Shown piece by piece: positions 17,801-25,977 of a stretch of DNA of 64,000 nucleotides (the stretch's first letter is position 1; each line of letters starts with the position of its first letter). Below the pieces are notes generated by a model. That model ran no database searches. It saw only the letters and a list, made by a program, of their open reading frames with translations, and was not told the DNA's origin. Origin of the DNA: Nostoc sp. HK-01 (GTDB lineage: Bacteria > Cyanobacteriota > Cyanobacteriia > Cyanobacteriales > Nostocaceae); assembly GCA_003990705.1 (NCBI GenBank), contig AP018318.1, positions 3,537,501 to 3,601,500 on the forward strand, read 5' to 3'. A program made the translations under genes and the position numbers.

Positions 17801-20312
17801 CATAAATAGGTACGCTATCCCAAATATTATTAACTTTACTTAGTACTATTTTCGATAGCTGTTCCATCTGCTCAAAATCAGTATTTAGATAAGCAGCTTC
17901 CGTCGCTTCAGTGTAGATTGCCAGCATTAGGTTATATGATTCTTGCCAATGATCATTGGCTAACAATTTTCTAGCTGCTGCATAATACTGGACAGATGTG
18001 GCGTAAGCCGTGGCCATCTTAGCTCTGCGTCCGGCAATTAAGTTCAATTCAGCTAAATATTTCTGCTCTTGAGTGTTAACTAAATCGATTCCTAGTTTAA
18101 ATTGATTGACCAAATCAAAGATTTTTTCTTCAAGTTCTGCTTTGTCGGTATGCTGGAGTAGCAGTTGTCCAATTTGATAATGAGTAGCTGCTTTTTGGTC
18201 TTTTGGAATTAAATAGTAAGCAGCTTGTTGAATGCGATCGTGCAGAAATCTATAGGTGACATTTTTGATATGGCTATTATTGCCGTTGGCTTGCGTGTTG
18301 CTCAAATAAAATTTATATAGTTCACTTTGGGGCAAAATCAAACCTTCTTGCAAAGCTTTCCATAATGCGGTTGCAGTAGCCGTGACAGACTGCTGAGAAA
18401 CTATAGCTAAAGTGTTTAAATCAAAAGCATTACCAATACAAGCAGCTAACTGCAAAACATTTTGCGTTGCTTCAGGTAACTTCTGCAACTGTTTGGCGAC
18501 AAATTTCACGACATCATCAGTTAGCGATAGCGCCCGAATTTGGGTAATATCACATTCCCAATAACCTTGCTGATGATTAAATGTAATTTCCCCATCTTCA
18601 TATAACGCCTTGAGAAACTGGGTAATAAAAAACGGATTACCTTGAGTTTTACGCTCAATTAATTTTGTCAGAGGTTGCGCTCGCTCGGTTTTACAACGTA
18701 AAGTATCAGCTACTAACTGATTGGTATCCTGCTCAGTCAGGGGTGCTAGAGTAATAGTATTAATCGTCGTCCCAGCCTTCTTCATCTCCTCCACCATCAA
18801 CATTAACGGATGTGAGGGCGACACTTCATTATTCCGATAAGCACCCAACAACAACAGATAGTTTTTCTCCTCCATCAACAGTTTAATTAACCCAAAAGAA
18901 GCCAAATCTGCCCACTGTAAATCATCCAAAAATATCACCAGTGGATGTTCCACTGTCGTCAACACCGCAATAAACTTTTGAAACAGCAAATTAAACCGAT
19001 TTTGTGCCGCAGTTCCCGATAGTGACGGTGCTGGGGGTTGTTTACCAATCACTCGTTCTAGTTCGGGAATTACCTCAATCAAAACTTGTCCATTTTCTCC
19101 TATCACTTCTAAAATTTGACTGCGCCACTGTACCAATTTTGCATCCGATTCTGATAACAATTGCCCCATTAAATCTCGCAAAGCCTGGACAAAGGCACTG
19201 AAGGGAATATTCCGATTAAATTGGTCAAATTTACCTTTGATAAAATAGCCTTGCTGACGGGTAATTGGTTTGTGAACTTCATTAATGACAGCGGTTTTAC
19301 CAATCCCGGAAAATCCCGCTACTAACATCATTTCTGATATGCCATTGGCGACGCGCTCAAAGGCTTGTAATAAGCGATTAACTTCGGTTTCTCTACCATA
19401 TAGTTTTTCGGGAATTAAGAAGCGATCGCAAACATCCCGTTCAGCGATGAGAAAATCTGTAATTACTCCTGTATCTTGGAGTTGCGCTAAACAAAGTTCT
19501 AAATCATGCTTTAATCCCAAAGCACTTTGATATCTATCCTCGGCATTTTTCGCCATTAATTTCAACACAATATCTGAAAGCACTTGGGGAATTTCTTTCC
19601 TGTTCCCGATTACTGTTGGCATTTTCGCTAAATGACAATGCACCAACTCCATTGGGTCAGTGCTATTAAATGGTAATTCTCCGGTTAACAATTCATAGAA
19701 TGTCACTCCCAAAGAATAATAATCACTCCGGTAGTCAATGGCACGGTTCATTCTCCCGGTTTGTTCTGGAGAGATATAAGCTAAAGTTCCTTCCAAAACA
19801 TTGGGATTTTTGATTTCTTGGGTTTCTTTTGGTAGTAATGAAGCGATGCTAAAGTCTATCAGTTGGATTTGTTTTGTTTGGGGATGAATTAAGATATTTG
19901 CGGGTTTAATATCTTTATGAATCACTCGATTTTGATGTAATTCATGGAGACTGGTGGTTAGTTGAAGGGCAATACTCAAAAATTCTGTCAGGGAGAGGGG
20001 ATGAGTTTGCATATATTCGCGTAATGCGATTCCCCCTGTATCTGCCATCACCAGAATATAACTGTTGTGATATGTTTCTAATGATAATGGCTGAATAATG
20101 CCGACAATGTTGAGATTTTTGCTAATGGTGTATTGATTGCGGAGTTGCAGTAGTTCTTGAAAGGTAGGGTATTCTGAGGTTAATAGCTTGATGACGACTG
20201 GAAGTTGATCTGATTCGCGGATAGCCCGATATACTTGGGTTCTGGAGCCTGCGTACAGCTGCGAGCTTATTTTATATCCGGGAATGATGGGGGTAGTGTT
20301 TACTGTCACCAT
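14865..20312 (-). CDS. Tripartite Ser/Thr protein kinase - AAA ATPase - GAF histidine kinase (HstK-like)
   Basis: An 1815-aa cytoplasmic signalling protein. Residues about 12-280 form a Ser/Thr kinase: Lys42 in VVIKLL, catalytic loop HKDIKPAN with Asp134, DFS instead of DFG at 153-155, and SPEQTGRMN. Residues about 305-600 are a AAA/STAND ATPase with Walker A GFSGIGKT (333-340) and Walker B VIFLDDLQWAD. A long helical region (about 700-1320) resembles TPR-like solenoids. A GAF domain follows (about 1370-1535), then a coiled coil and a HisKA domain with His1566 (AGIAHEINNP) and HATPase_c with GTGLGL. This is the architecture of the Anabaena HstK family, linking Ser/Thr and His phosphorylation. 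DFS at the metal site means kinase activity needs testing. It is divergent from the cyanobacteriochrome kinase. Confidence 0.93.
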   Translation of the reverse strand: MVTVNTTPIIPGYKISSQLYAGSRTQVYRAIRESDQLPVVIKLLTSEYPTFQELLQLRNQYTISKNLNIVGIIQPLSLETYHNSYILVMADTGGIALREYMQTHPLSLTEFLSIALQLTTSLHELHQNRVIHKDIKPANILIHPQTKQIQLIDFSIASLLPKETQEIKNPNVLEGTLAYISPEQTGRMNRAIDYRSDYYSLGVTFYELLTGELPFNSTDPMELVHCHLAKMPTVIGNRKEIPQVLSDIVLKLMAKNAEDRYQSALGLKHDLELCLAQLQDTGVITDFLIAERDVCDRFLIPEKLYGRETEVNRLLQAFERVANGISEMMLVAGFSGIGKTAVINEVHKPITRQQGYFIKGKFDQFNRNIPFSAFVQALRDLMGQLLSESDAKLVQWRSQILEVIGENGQVLIEVIPELERVIGKQPPAPSLSGTAAQNRFNLLFQKFIAVLTTVEHPLVIFLDDLQWADLASFGLIKLLMEEKNYLLLLGAYRNNEVSPSHPLMLMVEEMKKAGTTINTITLAPLTEQDTNQLVADTLRCKTERAQPLTKLIERKTQGNPFFITQFLKALYEDGEITFNHQQGYWECDITQIRALSLTDDVVKFVAKQLQKLPEATQNVLQLAACIGNAFDLNTLAIVSQQSVTATATALWKALQEGLILPQSELYKFYLSNTQANGNNSHIKNVTYRFLHDRIQQAAYYLIPKDQKAATHYQIGQLLLQHTDKAELEEKIFDLVNQFKLGIDLVNTQEQKYLAELNLIAGRRAKMATAYATSVQYYAAARKLLANDHWQESYNLMLAIYTEATEAAYLNTDFEQMEQLSKIVLSKVNNIWDSVPIYEIKIQACIAQNQLRLGLDISVAVLHQLGINLPTQPTYQDINQALEKTHSVLVGKTTAELLDLSLMTDTRAHAAMRILSSTFGAAYNGCPEMLPLIICEQVNLSIQHGNTALSAFAYASYGLILCAFTSAVETSYEFGQLALNLMDKLCAQQLRAKIEAVFNNCIRHWQDPLTATLTSLLQGYQSGWETGDLEWAVWCIFGYSFHSYCAGKELTVLEQELATYSKAIAQLKQTTALNYQKTYHQATLNLLGCSETPYLLIGDVYNEDLMLPRHQEVNDRPAVYHAKINKLILCYLFGEYEQAIAEAAIAAQYLDGVPGLFVSVLLPFYDALAQLAMLNQGFEGEASASLERVQLHQAKLQQWADLVPQNHLHKFNLVEAERCRVLGKPYVAMELYDQAIAKAKANNYIQEEALANELAAKFYLNWHKEKVAAGYMQEAYYCYAHWGAKAKTDDLEKRYPHLLRPILQKTTQNWNPLDTLASMANPNVVIHSSLTTSLSSSSSINTTLDFAAILKASQTISGKIQLNELLHQLTQIILQNSGGDRCALILLNNQGEWLLRAIATPENTELFAEPLEGHPNLPVKLIQYVKNTQEIVVIDELKTNLPVIDEYLRQQQPKSLLCLPIINQGHLMGILYLKNHNTSGVFTSDRILILNFLCIQAAISLENARLYQQIENYSCILEAEVEQKTQALNQKAQDLEQTLTKLQQTQAQLIHTEKMSSLGQLVAGIAHEINNPVSFIKGNITYTKGYFQDMMSLLTLYQQEYPEPSPAIKTKSQAIEIDFLFQDVNKVLESMDVGSDRISQIVLSLRNFSRVDEAGIKLVDLHSGIESTLLILQHRFQYAANQPEIQIVKEYSNLPLVNCYPSHLNQVFLNIINNAIDAIRDNFQCGEKPQIRIRTELINNQRLRIAITNTDSTIPVDIQNRIFEPFFTTKPIGRGTGLGLFVSYSIIQQHHGTLTVRSHPTKETEFEIILPINFVE

Positions 20313-20636
20313 CTATACATACCTCATGTCATCAAAAAGTAGTGCAGAGCTTGTCTACACTCCGTTAGTATTCCCATTAACGAGATGTTGACTAACAATA
20401 TATGGACAGAGGCATAGGCTTTTTACTAACTAGCGTTGCATCCATACAGGATGAATTCAGATGTTTAACTAAAATAAAAGATTTATTCTTAACGCCTTTG
20501 CGCCGACTCTGCGAGTTCCGCCTCAGCAGTGAACGAAATAAAATTCATTAAGGCATGTTTGGTTTTTGTTGACATCTGTGAATAAAAAAGTGAAGCAGGG
20601 AACACTAAAACTAAGTATTTCATTTTCAAAAACTTT
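20313..20636. other. Divergent promoter region between two large kinases, no gene seen
   Basis: 324 bp separating divergent starts. It holds a segment CTTAACGCCTTTGCGCCGACTCTGCGAG near 20490, a type of sequence that recurs in cyanobacterial spacers (compare 50520-50560). Promoters for both kinases must lie here, but no box is clear enough to mark. Confidence 0.5.
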
Positions 20637-23600
20637 ATGGCAACAAACGATTATGATGTATCAAAATCAGTACAAGAATGTCATAAACAGTTGGGGCTTG
20701 CTGTTCAATACCAAAAAATCTTGGCCAGGATTTTAGCTAAGATTCGGGCATCTATAAATTTAGAATCTCTGTGTTCAACTTCTTGTCAAGACATTTGTCG
20801 GCAGTTGCAGATTGAGCGTGTGGCAATCTATCAATTCAATTCTGACTGGAGTGGTAGTTTCATCAATTGTTTGGGCTTTGCTGAACCACCTTGGGATGCA
20901 ATGACAGCCTTTGGACAGGATTTAGTATGGCAAGATTCCTATTTGCAAGAAACTCAGGGAGGACGATATCGTAAAAATGAGCCGTTTGCTGTGGCTGACA
21001 TGTACGACGCGGGTCATGCGCGTTGTCATATTGAAGTATTAGAACAGTTTCAGATTCGGGCTTATGCGATCGCACCTATTTTTATTGGTGCCAAACTGTG
21101 GGGTTTACTAGCTGCTTATCAACACTCTGCTCCACGACAATGGGATCGTAACGAAGTTGAATTTTTAGCCCAAGCTGCCAGCCATATTGGTGTGGCTATG
21201 CAGCAAGCAGAAATCATTGAACAAACCAAACAACGTACCGCAGAACTGCAAGATGCGATCGCTCGTCAACGTGCATTGACGGAAGTGGTCGGGAATATTC
21301 GCTCATCAGTAAATCCTGAAATTATTCTCAACACTGCTTGTCAAGAAGTCTGTAAGCTTTTAAAGCTAGAGAGGGCAGCAGTTTTTCGCTTTGATGAAGA
21401 CTGGAGTGGAGAATTTGTCAGCCAATTCGGTATGGTCGAGGCGCAGTGGAATAGAACCAGCCCCTTTGGCAAAAACTTAGTTTGGGAAGATACTCACCTG
21501 CAAGAAACCAAAGGTGGGCGCTACCGCAACAACGAAAGTTTTGCCGTCAATGACATTTATCAAGCCGGACATAGCCGATGCCACATTGACATTCTTGAGC
21601 AATTCAAGATTCGGGCTTATGCCTTAGCGCCTATCTTCACCGGGACAAAACTATGGGGACTGATTGCAGCCTATCAACACTCCGGGACGCGCCAATGGGC
21701 AAATTACGAAGTTGAATTTCTAGCACAAGTTGGAGCGCAATTGGGTGTGGCGATTCAACAAGCTGAGAACTTGACCCAATCAAAACAACAAGCCATTGCC
21801 CTACAAGATGCGATCGCTCGCCAACGTGCATTAACAGAAGTCGTCGGCAAAATTCGCTCCTCCCTAGATATTGATTTGATTTTGAAAACTACATGCCAAG
21901 AAGTCTGTAAACTGCTGCGAGTGGAGCGAGTCGGAGTTTACCGTTTTCATGAAGATTGGAGTGGCGAATTCGTCAGTCATTTTGGCATGGTAGAAGCCCA
22001 ATGGGACAGCATCAATCCTTTTGGCAAAAATCTCGTTTGGGAAGATACCTATCTCCAAGAAACCAAAGGTGGGCGCTATCGCAACAATGAAAATTTTGCT
22101 GTCAACGACATCTACCAAGCTGGACACTCGCGCTGTCACCTGGATATTTTAGAGCAATTCAAAATTCGCGCCTATGTATTAACCCCAATTTTTGTCGGAC
22201 GGAATCTGTGGGGATTGCTGGCAGCTTATCAACATTCTGCACCACGCCATTGGGATACTGTAGAAGTAGAATTTTTGGGACAAGTAGCCAGCCAACTAGG
22301 AGTAGCACTTCAAGGTTCGCAAATGGTCAGCCAAATTCAAACTCGCGCTGACGAAATGCACCAATCGGCAGAACAGCGGCGGATTTTATTTGATTTAGTT
22401 GTCAAAATTCGAGAATCATTAGATTTAGAGACCATCCTGAAGACTACAGTACAAGAAGTGCGGCGATCGCTAACAGCAGATCGAGTCGGCATATTTCGCT
22501 TTGACCCTAATGTTGGTTTTTGCAGTGGTGAATTTATCGTTGAAGATGTGCTACCCAAATTCGATTCTACCTTGTCTATAAAGGTGCAAGATTATTGCTT
22601 CGGCGACCAGTTCGCACCGCAATATCGTCAAGGGCAATTGCAAGTCATTTCTGATGTCAACAGCATTGGTTCCAAAGTACCTCATTTGGATGTAATTGAA
22701 CGCTTCCAAGTCAAAGCGCAGATTGTTGTGCCATTGATGGAAGGTGATGAATTATGGGGATTGTTGTGTATTCACCAATGCACCCATGCACGTCATTGGG
22801 AAGAAGAAGAACTAGAATTTGTCACCCAAGTAGCAGCGCAAATCAGTGTCGCTTTACATCAAGCCAACTTATTTCAACAATCTAGTTTGCTGGGTCAAAC
22901 CCGTGAAGAAGCTAATCAACTCGCCCAAGCATTGAATGAGCTACGTACTGCCCAAATGCAAATTATCCACGCAGAAAAAATGGCTAGTTTAGGGCAATTA
23001 GTCGCGGGAGTTGCCCACGAAATTAACAACCCAATTAATTTCATTTACGGTAACTTAGAACACGCTCACCAATATACCCAAGATTTACTGCACTGTGTGA
23101 AACTTTATCGGCAATATCATCCTCATCCTGCGCCTGAAATCCAAGAGTTTTTCAAGAAGACTGAAATCGACTTCTTATTTGACGATTTACCAAAAATATT
23201 TCAGTCTATGCAAGTCGGTAGTGAAAGAATTTGCGAAATTGTGACATCGTTGCGAAATTTTTCCCGTCTAGATGAAGCTGATTTTAAAGTCGCAAATATT
23301 CACGAAGGCATTGATAGTACATTAATGATTTTGCAACACCGCTTGAAGCCTTCAGGTGATGCTGCTCCTATTCATGTTATCAAAGAATATGATTCCTTAC
23401 CTTTAATAGAATGCTATCCCGGTCAGTTGAATCAGGTATTTATGAATTTGCTATCCAATGCGATTGATGTGTTAGAAGAGCGAAACTTGAAATCTGCTCC
23501 CGAAGTAATAGCCGCAAAACCTAGCGAAATTCGCATTTCTACTTCCATACTCAATAAAGATTGGATTGTTATTCGGATTGCTGATAATGGACTCGGTATG

Positions 23601-23834
23601 CAGGAAAATATCCTGTCTCGACTATTTGATCCCTTTTTTACTACTAAAGTTGTCGGTAAAGGCACAGGACTAGGACTTTCTATCAGCTATCAAATTGTCA
23701 CAGATAAACACAACGGTAAAATATATTGCCACTCTGAAATCGGCCAAGGCTCAGAGTTTGTAGTTGAACTACCGATTCGTCAGGTGACGAATAGTAAATC
23801 GTTAGCTAAAGTCAATTTATCAGAGCAAAAATAA
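20637..23834 (+). CDS. Cyanobacteriochrome-type sensor histidine kinase with three tandem red/green-like GAF domains
   Basis: A 1065-aa protein with four GAF domains (about 30-195, 215-380, 400-565, 580-745), then HisKA with His794 (AGVAHEINNP) and HATPase_c with GTGLGL. GAFs 1-3 are nearly regular 185-residue repeats. Each carries W-x-D-[ST] followed by LQET-GGRY, then AGH[AS]RCH. The Trp/Cys pairs are 98/130, 283/315 and 468/500, all 32 residues apart. This matches the spacing of the key Trp and chromophore-binding Cys in AnPixJg2-type red/green cyanobacteriochromes. GAF4 instead has a DXCF-like DYCF (Cys654) and Pro682 where the canonical Cys should be, so it probably does not bind bilin in the usual way. 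It should be a cytoplasmic photoreceptor kinase. The partner regulator is not adjacent. Confidence 0.9.
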   Translation: MATNDYDVSKSVQECHKQLGLAVQYQKILARILAKIRASINLESLCSTSCQDICRQLQIERVAIYQFNSDWSGSFINCLGFAEPPWDAMTAFGQDLVWQDSYLQETQGGRYRKNEPFAVADMYDAGHARCHIEVLEQFQIRAYAIAPIFIGAKLWGLLAAYQHSAPRQWDRNEVEFLAQAASHIGVAMQQAEIIEQTKQRTAELQDAIARQRALTEVVGNIRSSVNPEIILNTACQEVCKLLKLERAAVFRFDEDWSGEFVSQFGMVEAQWNRTSPFGKNLVWEDTHLQETKGGRYRNNESFAVNDIYQAGHSRCHIDILEQFKIRAYALAPIFTGTKLWGLIAAYQHSGTRQWANYEVEFLAQVGAQLGVAIQQAENLTQSKQQAIALQDAIARQRALTEVVGKIRSSLDIDLILKTTCQEVCKLLRVERVGVYRFHEDWSGEFVSHFGMVEAQWDSINPFGKNLVWEDTYLQETKGGRYRNNENFAVNDIYQAGHSRCHLDILEQFKIRAYVLTPIFVGRNLWGLLAAYQHSAPRHWDTVEVEFLGQVASQLGVALQGSQMVSQIQTRADEMHQSAEQRRILFDLVVKIRESLDLETILKTTVQEVRRSLTADRVGIFRFDPNVGFCSGEFIVEDVLPKFDSTLSIKVQDYCFGDQFAPQYRQGQLQVISDVNSIGSKVPHLDVIERFQVKAQIVVPLMEGDELWGLLCIHQCTHARHWEEEELEFVTQVAAQISVALHQANLFQQSSLLGQTREEANQLAQALNELRTAQMQIIHAEKMASLGQLVAGVAHEINNPINFIYGNLEHAHQYTQDLLHCVKLYRQYHPHPAPEIQEFFKKTEIDFLFDDLPKIFQSMQVGSERICEIVTSLRNFSRLDEADFKVANIHEGIDSTLMILQHRLKPSGDAAPIHVIKEYDSLPLIECYPGQLNQVFMNLLSNAIDVLEERNLKSAPEVIAAKPSEIRISTSILNKDWIVIRIADNGLGMQENILSRLFDPFFTTKVVGKGTGLGLSISYQIVTDKHNGKIYCHSEIGQGSEFVVELPIRQVTNSKSLAKVNLSEQK

Positions 23835-23936
23835 TAAGTTTTGCCACATAAATATCAAGACAATGATATTTAAGAGAATTGGCTAACCTTAAATTAAATT
23901 TAAATGTTTGACCTTTTCTATTGATAAAGTATCGAT

Positions 23937-24006
23937 TCAGTAATCAAAAAACACCAGTCTCTATTCTTATATTATGAGAGATTCGTCTATGATTACTGAT
24001 TTTTTT
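23937..24006 (+). terminator. Hairpin terminator downstream of the cyanobacteriochrome kinase
   Basis: TCAGTAATCA at 23937-23946 pairs perfectly with TGATTACTGA at 23990-23999, and seven Ts follow. The loop is long (43 bases), about 100 bp after the kinase stop. This is a rho-independent-like terminator, though the long loop lowers certainty. Confidence 0.55.
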
Positions 24007-24007
24007 A

Positions 24008-24084
24008 TATAGCAGAAGGCAGGAGGGAAAGTCTTATTATTCCTGGCATTCAAGCTTGCAAATTTTCCTAACATATCTGACTAC
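24008..24084. repeat. Copy 2 of a 77-bp dispersed repeat
   Basis: Partner of 9547-9623, same length and orientation. It starts at the 3' end of a terminator T-run, as TATAGCAGAAGGCAGGAGG, and ends in CATATCTGACTAC. Its position directly after a transcription terminator resembles copy 1, which also follows a gene end. Confidence 0.75.
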
Positions 24085-24183
24085 ACTCACAAACAGCTAA
24101 TGCTTGCTTATCGGATAATTTTGTCAAATTCCCAAGGAAATGCTATGAATAATTTTTAATCCCCTATTGTTAGAACTAATTCG

Positions 24184-24654
24184 ATGACTATCTACTTTTA
24201 TAGCACCCGTGAACAATATGGCTGCTTTTCTAACTTTTCAGACCACGGCTTTGTTTTGGATGATTTATACTGGTATACTAGTGAACATTATTTTCAAGCG
24301 CAAAAGTTTGTTGGCACATTCCATTTAGAACAAATTCGTTTGGTAAAAACTCCCAAAGAAGCAGCAAAAATGGGCAGAGAAAGAAGTCGTCCTCTGCGTC
24401 AAGATTGGGAGCAAGTTAAAGACGATATCATGAAGAAAGCCGTGTTATGTAAGTTTGAGACTCATTTAGATATTCAGGAAATATTATTAAATACAGGTAA
24501 TACCGAAATTGTCGAAAATTCTCCCATTGATTATTATTGGGGTTGTGGAGCCGATGGTAGCGGTAAAAATATGTTAGGGATAATTTTAATGGAAGTGCGC
24601 GATATCCTACGCTCAAATGGTGGCACAAAACTGGGAAATGTTACGGTAAAATAA
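24184..24654 (+). CDS. NADAR family protein (YbiA/COG3236-like)
   Basis: A 156-aa protein of the NADAR family. Diagnostic segments are the N-terminal FYSTREQYGCFSNFSDHGF, the YTSEHYFQAQKF motif, the GRERSRPLRQDWEQVKDDIM region and the C-terminal IVENSPIDYYWGCGADGSGKNMLGIILM. Family members cleave N-glycosidic bonds in riboflavin intermediates (YbiA type) or remove ADP-ribose from modified guanine, in some cases as antitoxin partners of DarT-like enzymes. I see no DarT or toxin gene next to it, so the role here is open. It is a single gene; the next gene starts 202 bp downstream. Confidence 0.9.
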   Translation: MTIYFYSTREQYGCFSNFSDHGFVLDDLYWYTSEHYFQAQKFVGTFHLEQIRLVKTPKEAAKMGRERSRPLRQDWEQVKDDIMKKAVLCKFETHLDIQEILLNTGNTEIVENSPIDYYWGCGADGSGKNMLGIILMEVRDILRSNGGTKLGNVTVK

Positions 24655-24856
24655 ACTAATTGCTGTGAATATTAGCCCTTGCAGTTATCAGAAGTTCAGC
24701 AATCGAGGAGATATATTTACCAGTAATTATGACTAACAATATTTGTTAGAGAAATTTATTAATCAATGTTTACTTATAATTTCTAAAAGTAGATTGTTTA
24801 TAAATTTAAGTTAAGCCTAACAGAATTGGCCAGGAGGAAACAAAGGAGGCAAAAAG

Positions 24857-25162
24857 ATGCTCTTATCAAAAACTAAAGTCAAGCAATATTGTAAATGGTT
24901 TTGGGAGGAAAGCTTGGGAGGTGAATATGATGTTTGGGGTACGAGTACTTATTTTATCGAAATTGGTGATGATCGATATCCCATAAGACAAATAGAAGTT
25001 TACGAAAATGGCAACGTGTTATTTTATGACAGTAGCCACTGTGCAGATAATTACGGTATGTTATGTGATAAAGCAATACAGGAAGAGGATATTCAAGAAT
25101 TTGGGATTATTGAAGCTGAATTTGAACAAGTATGGAATACAAAAATCCCCATAAATCGATAA
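24857..25162 (+). CDS. Small DUF6881-like protein (101 aa)
   Basis: A compact acidic protein. The pattern of W-x-E near the start (CKWFWEESLGGEYDVWGTSTYFIEIGDD) and the strand RYPIRQIEVYENGNVLFYD followed by an acidic helical tail (EEDIQEFGIIEAEFEQVWN) resembles the DUF6881 family, often found as short stand-alone proteins near polymorphic toxin or immunity genes. I am only moderately sure of that match. It has a strong Shine-Dalgarno sequence: AGGAGG sits at 24833-24838 and again at 24844-24849, 8 bp before the ATG at 24857. No toxin-like gene is adjacent. Confidence 0.65.
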   Translation: MLLSKTKVKQYCKWFWEESLGGEYDVWGTSTYFIEIGDDRYPIRQIEVYENGNVLFYDSSHCADNYGMLCDKAIQEEDIQEFGIIEAEFEQVWNTKIPINR

Positions 25163-25197
25163 GCTGGGGTAGCAGAGATAAAGTATTGCTGACTTGA

Positions 25198-25872
25198 TTA
25201 AATAGACACATGACAACTTCGTTCCATAGTCCAATGGCGATCGCTTGATTGATATACTTTCACACCAACCAAACCCACACTAGTAACCAACTGATTCACT
25301 TCATTTAGTGTGAGTGCAGCGTGGAGAGAATCACGAAACAATTTTTGCTGACGGTGATCAAATTCATTACCAATGCTGTCTACTAAAGCATTCATGGTGG
25401 TTTCGTCCGCTGGACGTAATAAATCACGAATGAGCAAACCGCCGTTAGGTTTGGTGACTCGTTTAATTTCTTGAAAAAATGGCACAGGATCAGGTAAATG
25501 GTGAATCAAGCTATTGGAAATCACCAAATCAAACATTCCATCTGCGTAGGGTAACTGTTTGGCATCCACTAATGCCAAACTAATTTGCTCATACAATCCA
25601 GCTTGCTGAATATGTTGCGCGGCAATTTTGAGCATATTTTGAGCTAAATCAATCGCCATCAATTGCCATTGGGGACGCATTTGACCGAGCAGAACAGGAA
25701 TGCGACCAGTACCAGTCCCCGCATCCAGCACTAAACATTGTTCTGTCGGACAAAGAGCGATCGCTTCCTTGGCAAACGCTGTATTAACCTCGGTAAAATC
25801 CATTGCATCATAATCAATGGCTTCTTCCCAAGTGTCCATTACTTCTGGTTCCAACACTCTTTCCATAATCAA
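25198..25872 (-). CDS. Class I SAM-dependent methyltransferase
   Basis: A 224-aa methyltransferase of the UbiE/Methyltransf_11 type. Motif I is LVLDAGTGTGRIPVLL; the acidic residue after strand 2 is in LMAIDLAQNML; motif post-I/II is QLPYADGMFDLVISNSLIHHLP; motif III is KRVTKPNGGLLIRDLLRP. The C-terminal substrate-binding portion is short. The substrate cannot be predicted; the HHLPDPVPFFQEIKRV segment is typical of small-molecule methyltransferases. The start at 25872 (MIMERVLEPEVMD) could also be the ATG two codons later. It is divergent from the TPR gene, with about 105 bp between them. Confidence 0.85.
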   Translation of the reverse strand: MIMERVLEPEVMDTWEEAIDYDAMDFTEVNTAFAKEAIALCPTEQCLVLDAGTGTGRIPVLLGQMRPQWQLMAIDLAQNMLKIAAQHIQQAGLYEQISLALVDAKQLPYADGMFDLVISNSLIHHLPDPVPFFQEIKRVTKPNGGLLIRDLLRPADETTMNALVDSIGNEFDHRQQKLFRDSLHAALTLNEVNQLVTSVGLVGVKVYQSSDRHWTMERSCHVSI

Positions 25873-25977
25873 TCCTGGCGTGAAATCAACAATACTAAAG
25901 TAATCTTTCTGAATGAAAGATAAACATTGATTTTGGGAACACTTGATTTACCAGCTTAGTTTAATGGTAATTGGTCA

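Noticed and set aside
24857-25162. Toxin-antitoxin system with the NADAR gene
   Set aside because: A 202-bp gap, no toxin-like sequence and no overlap; recorded only as a neighbour relation.
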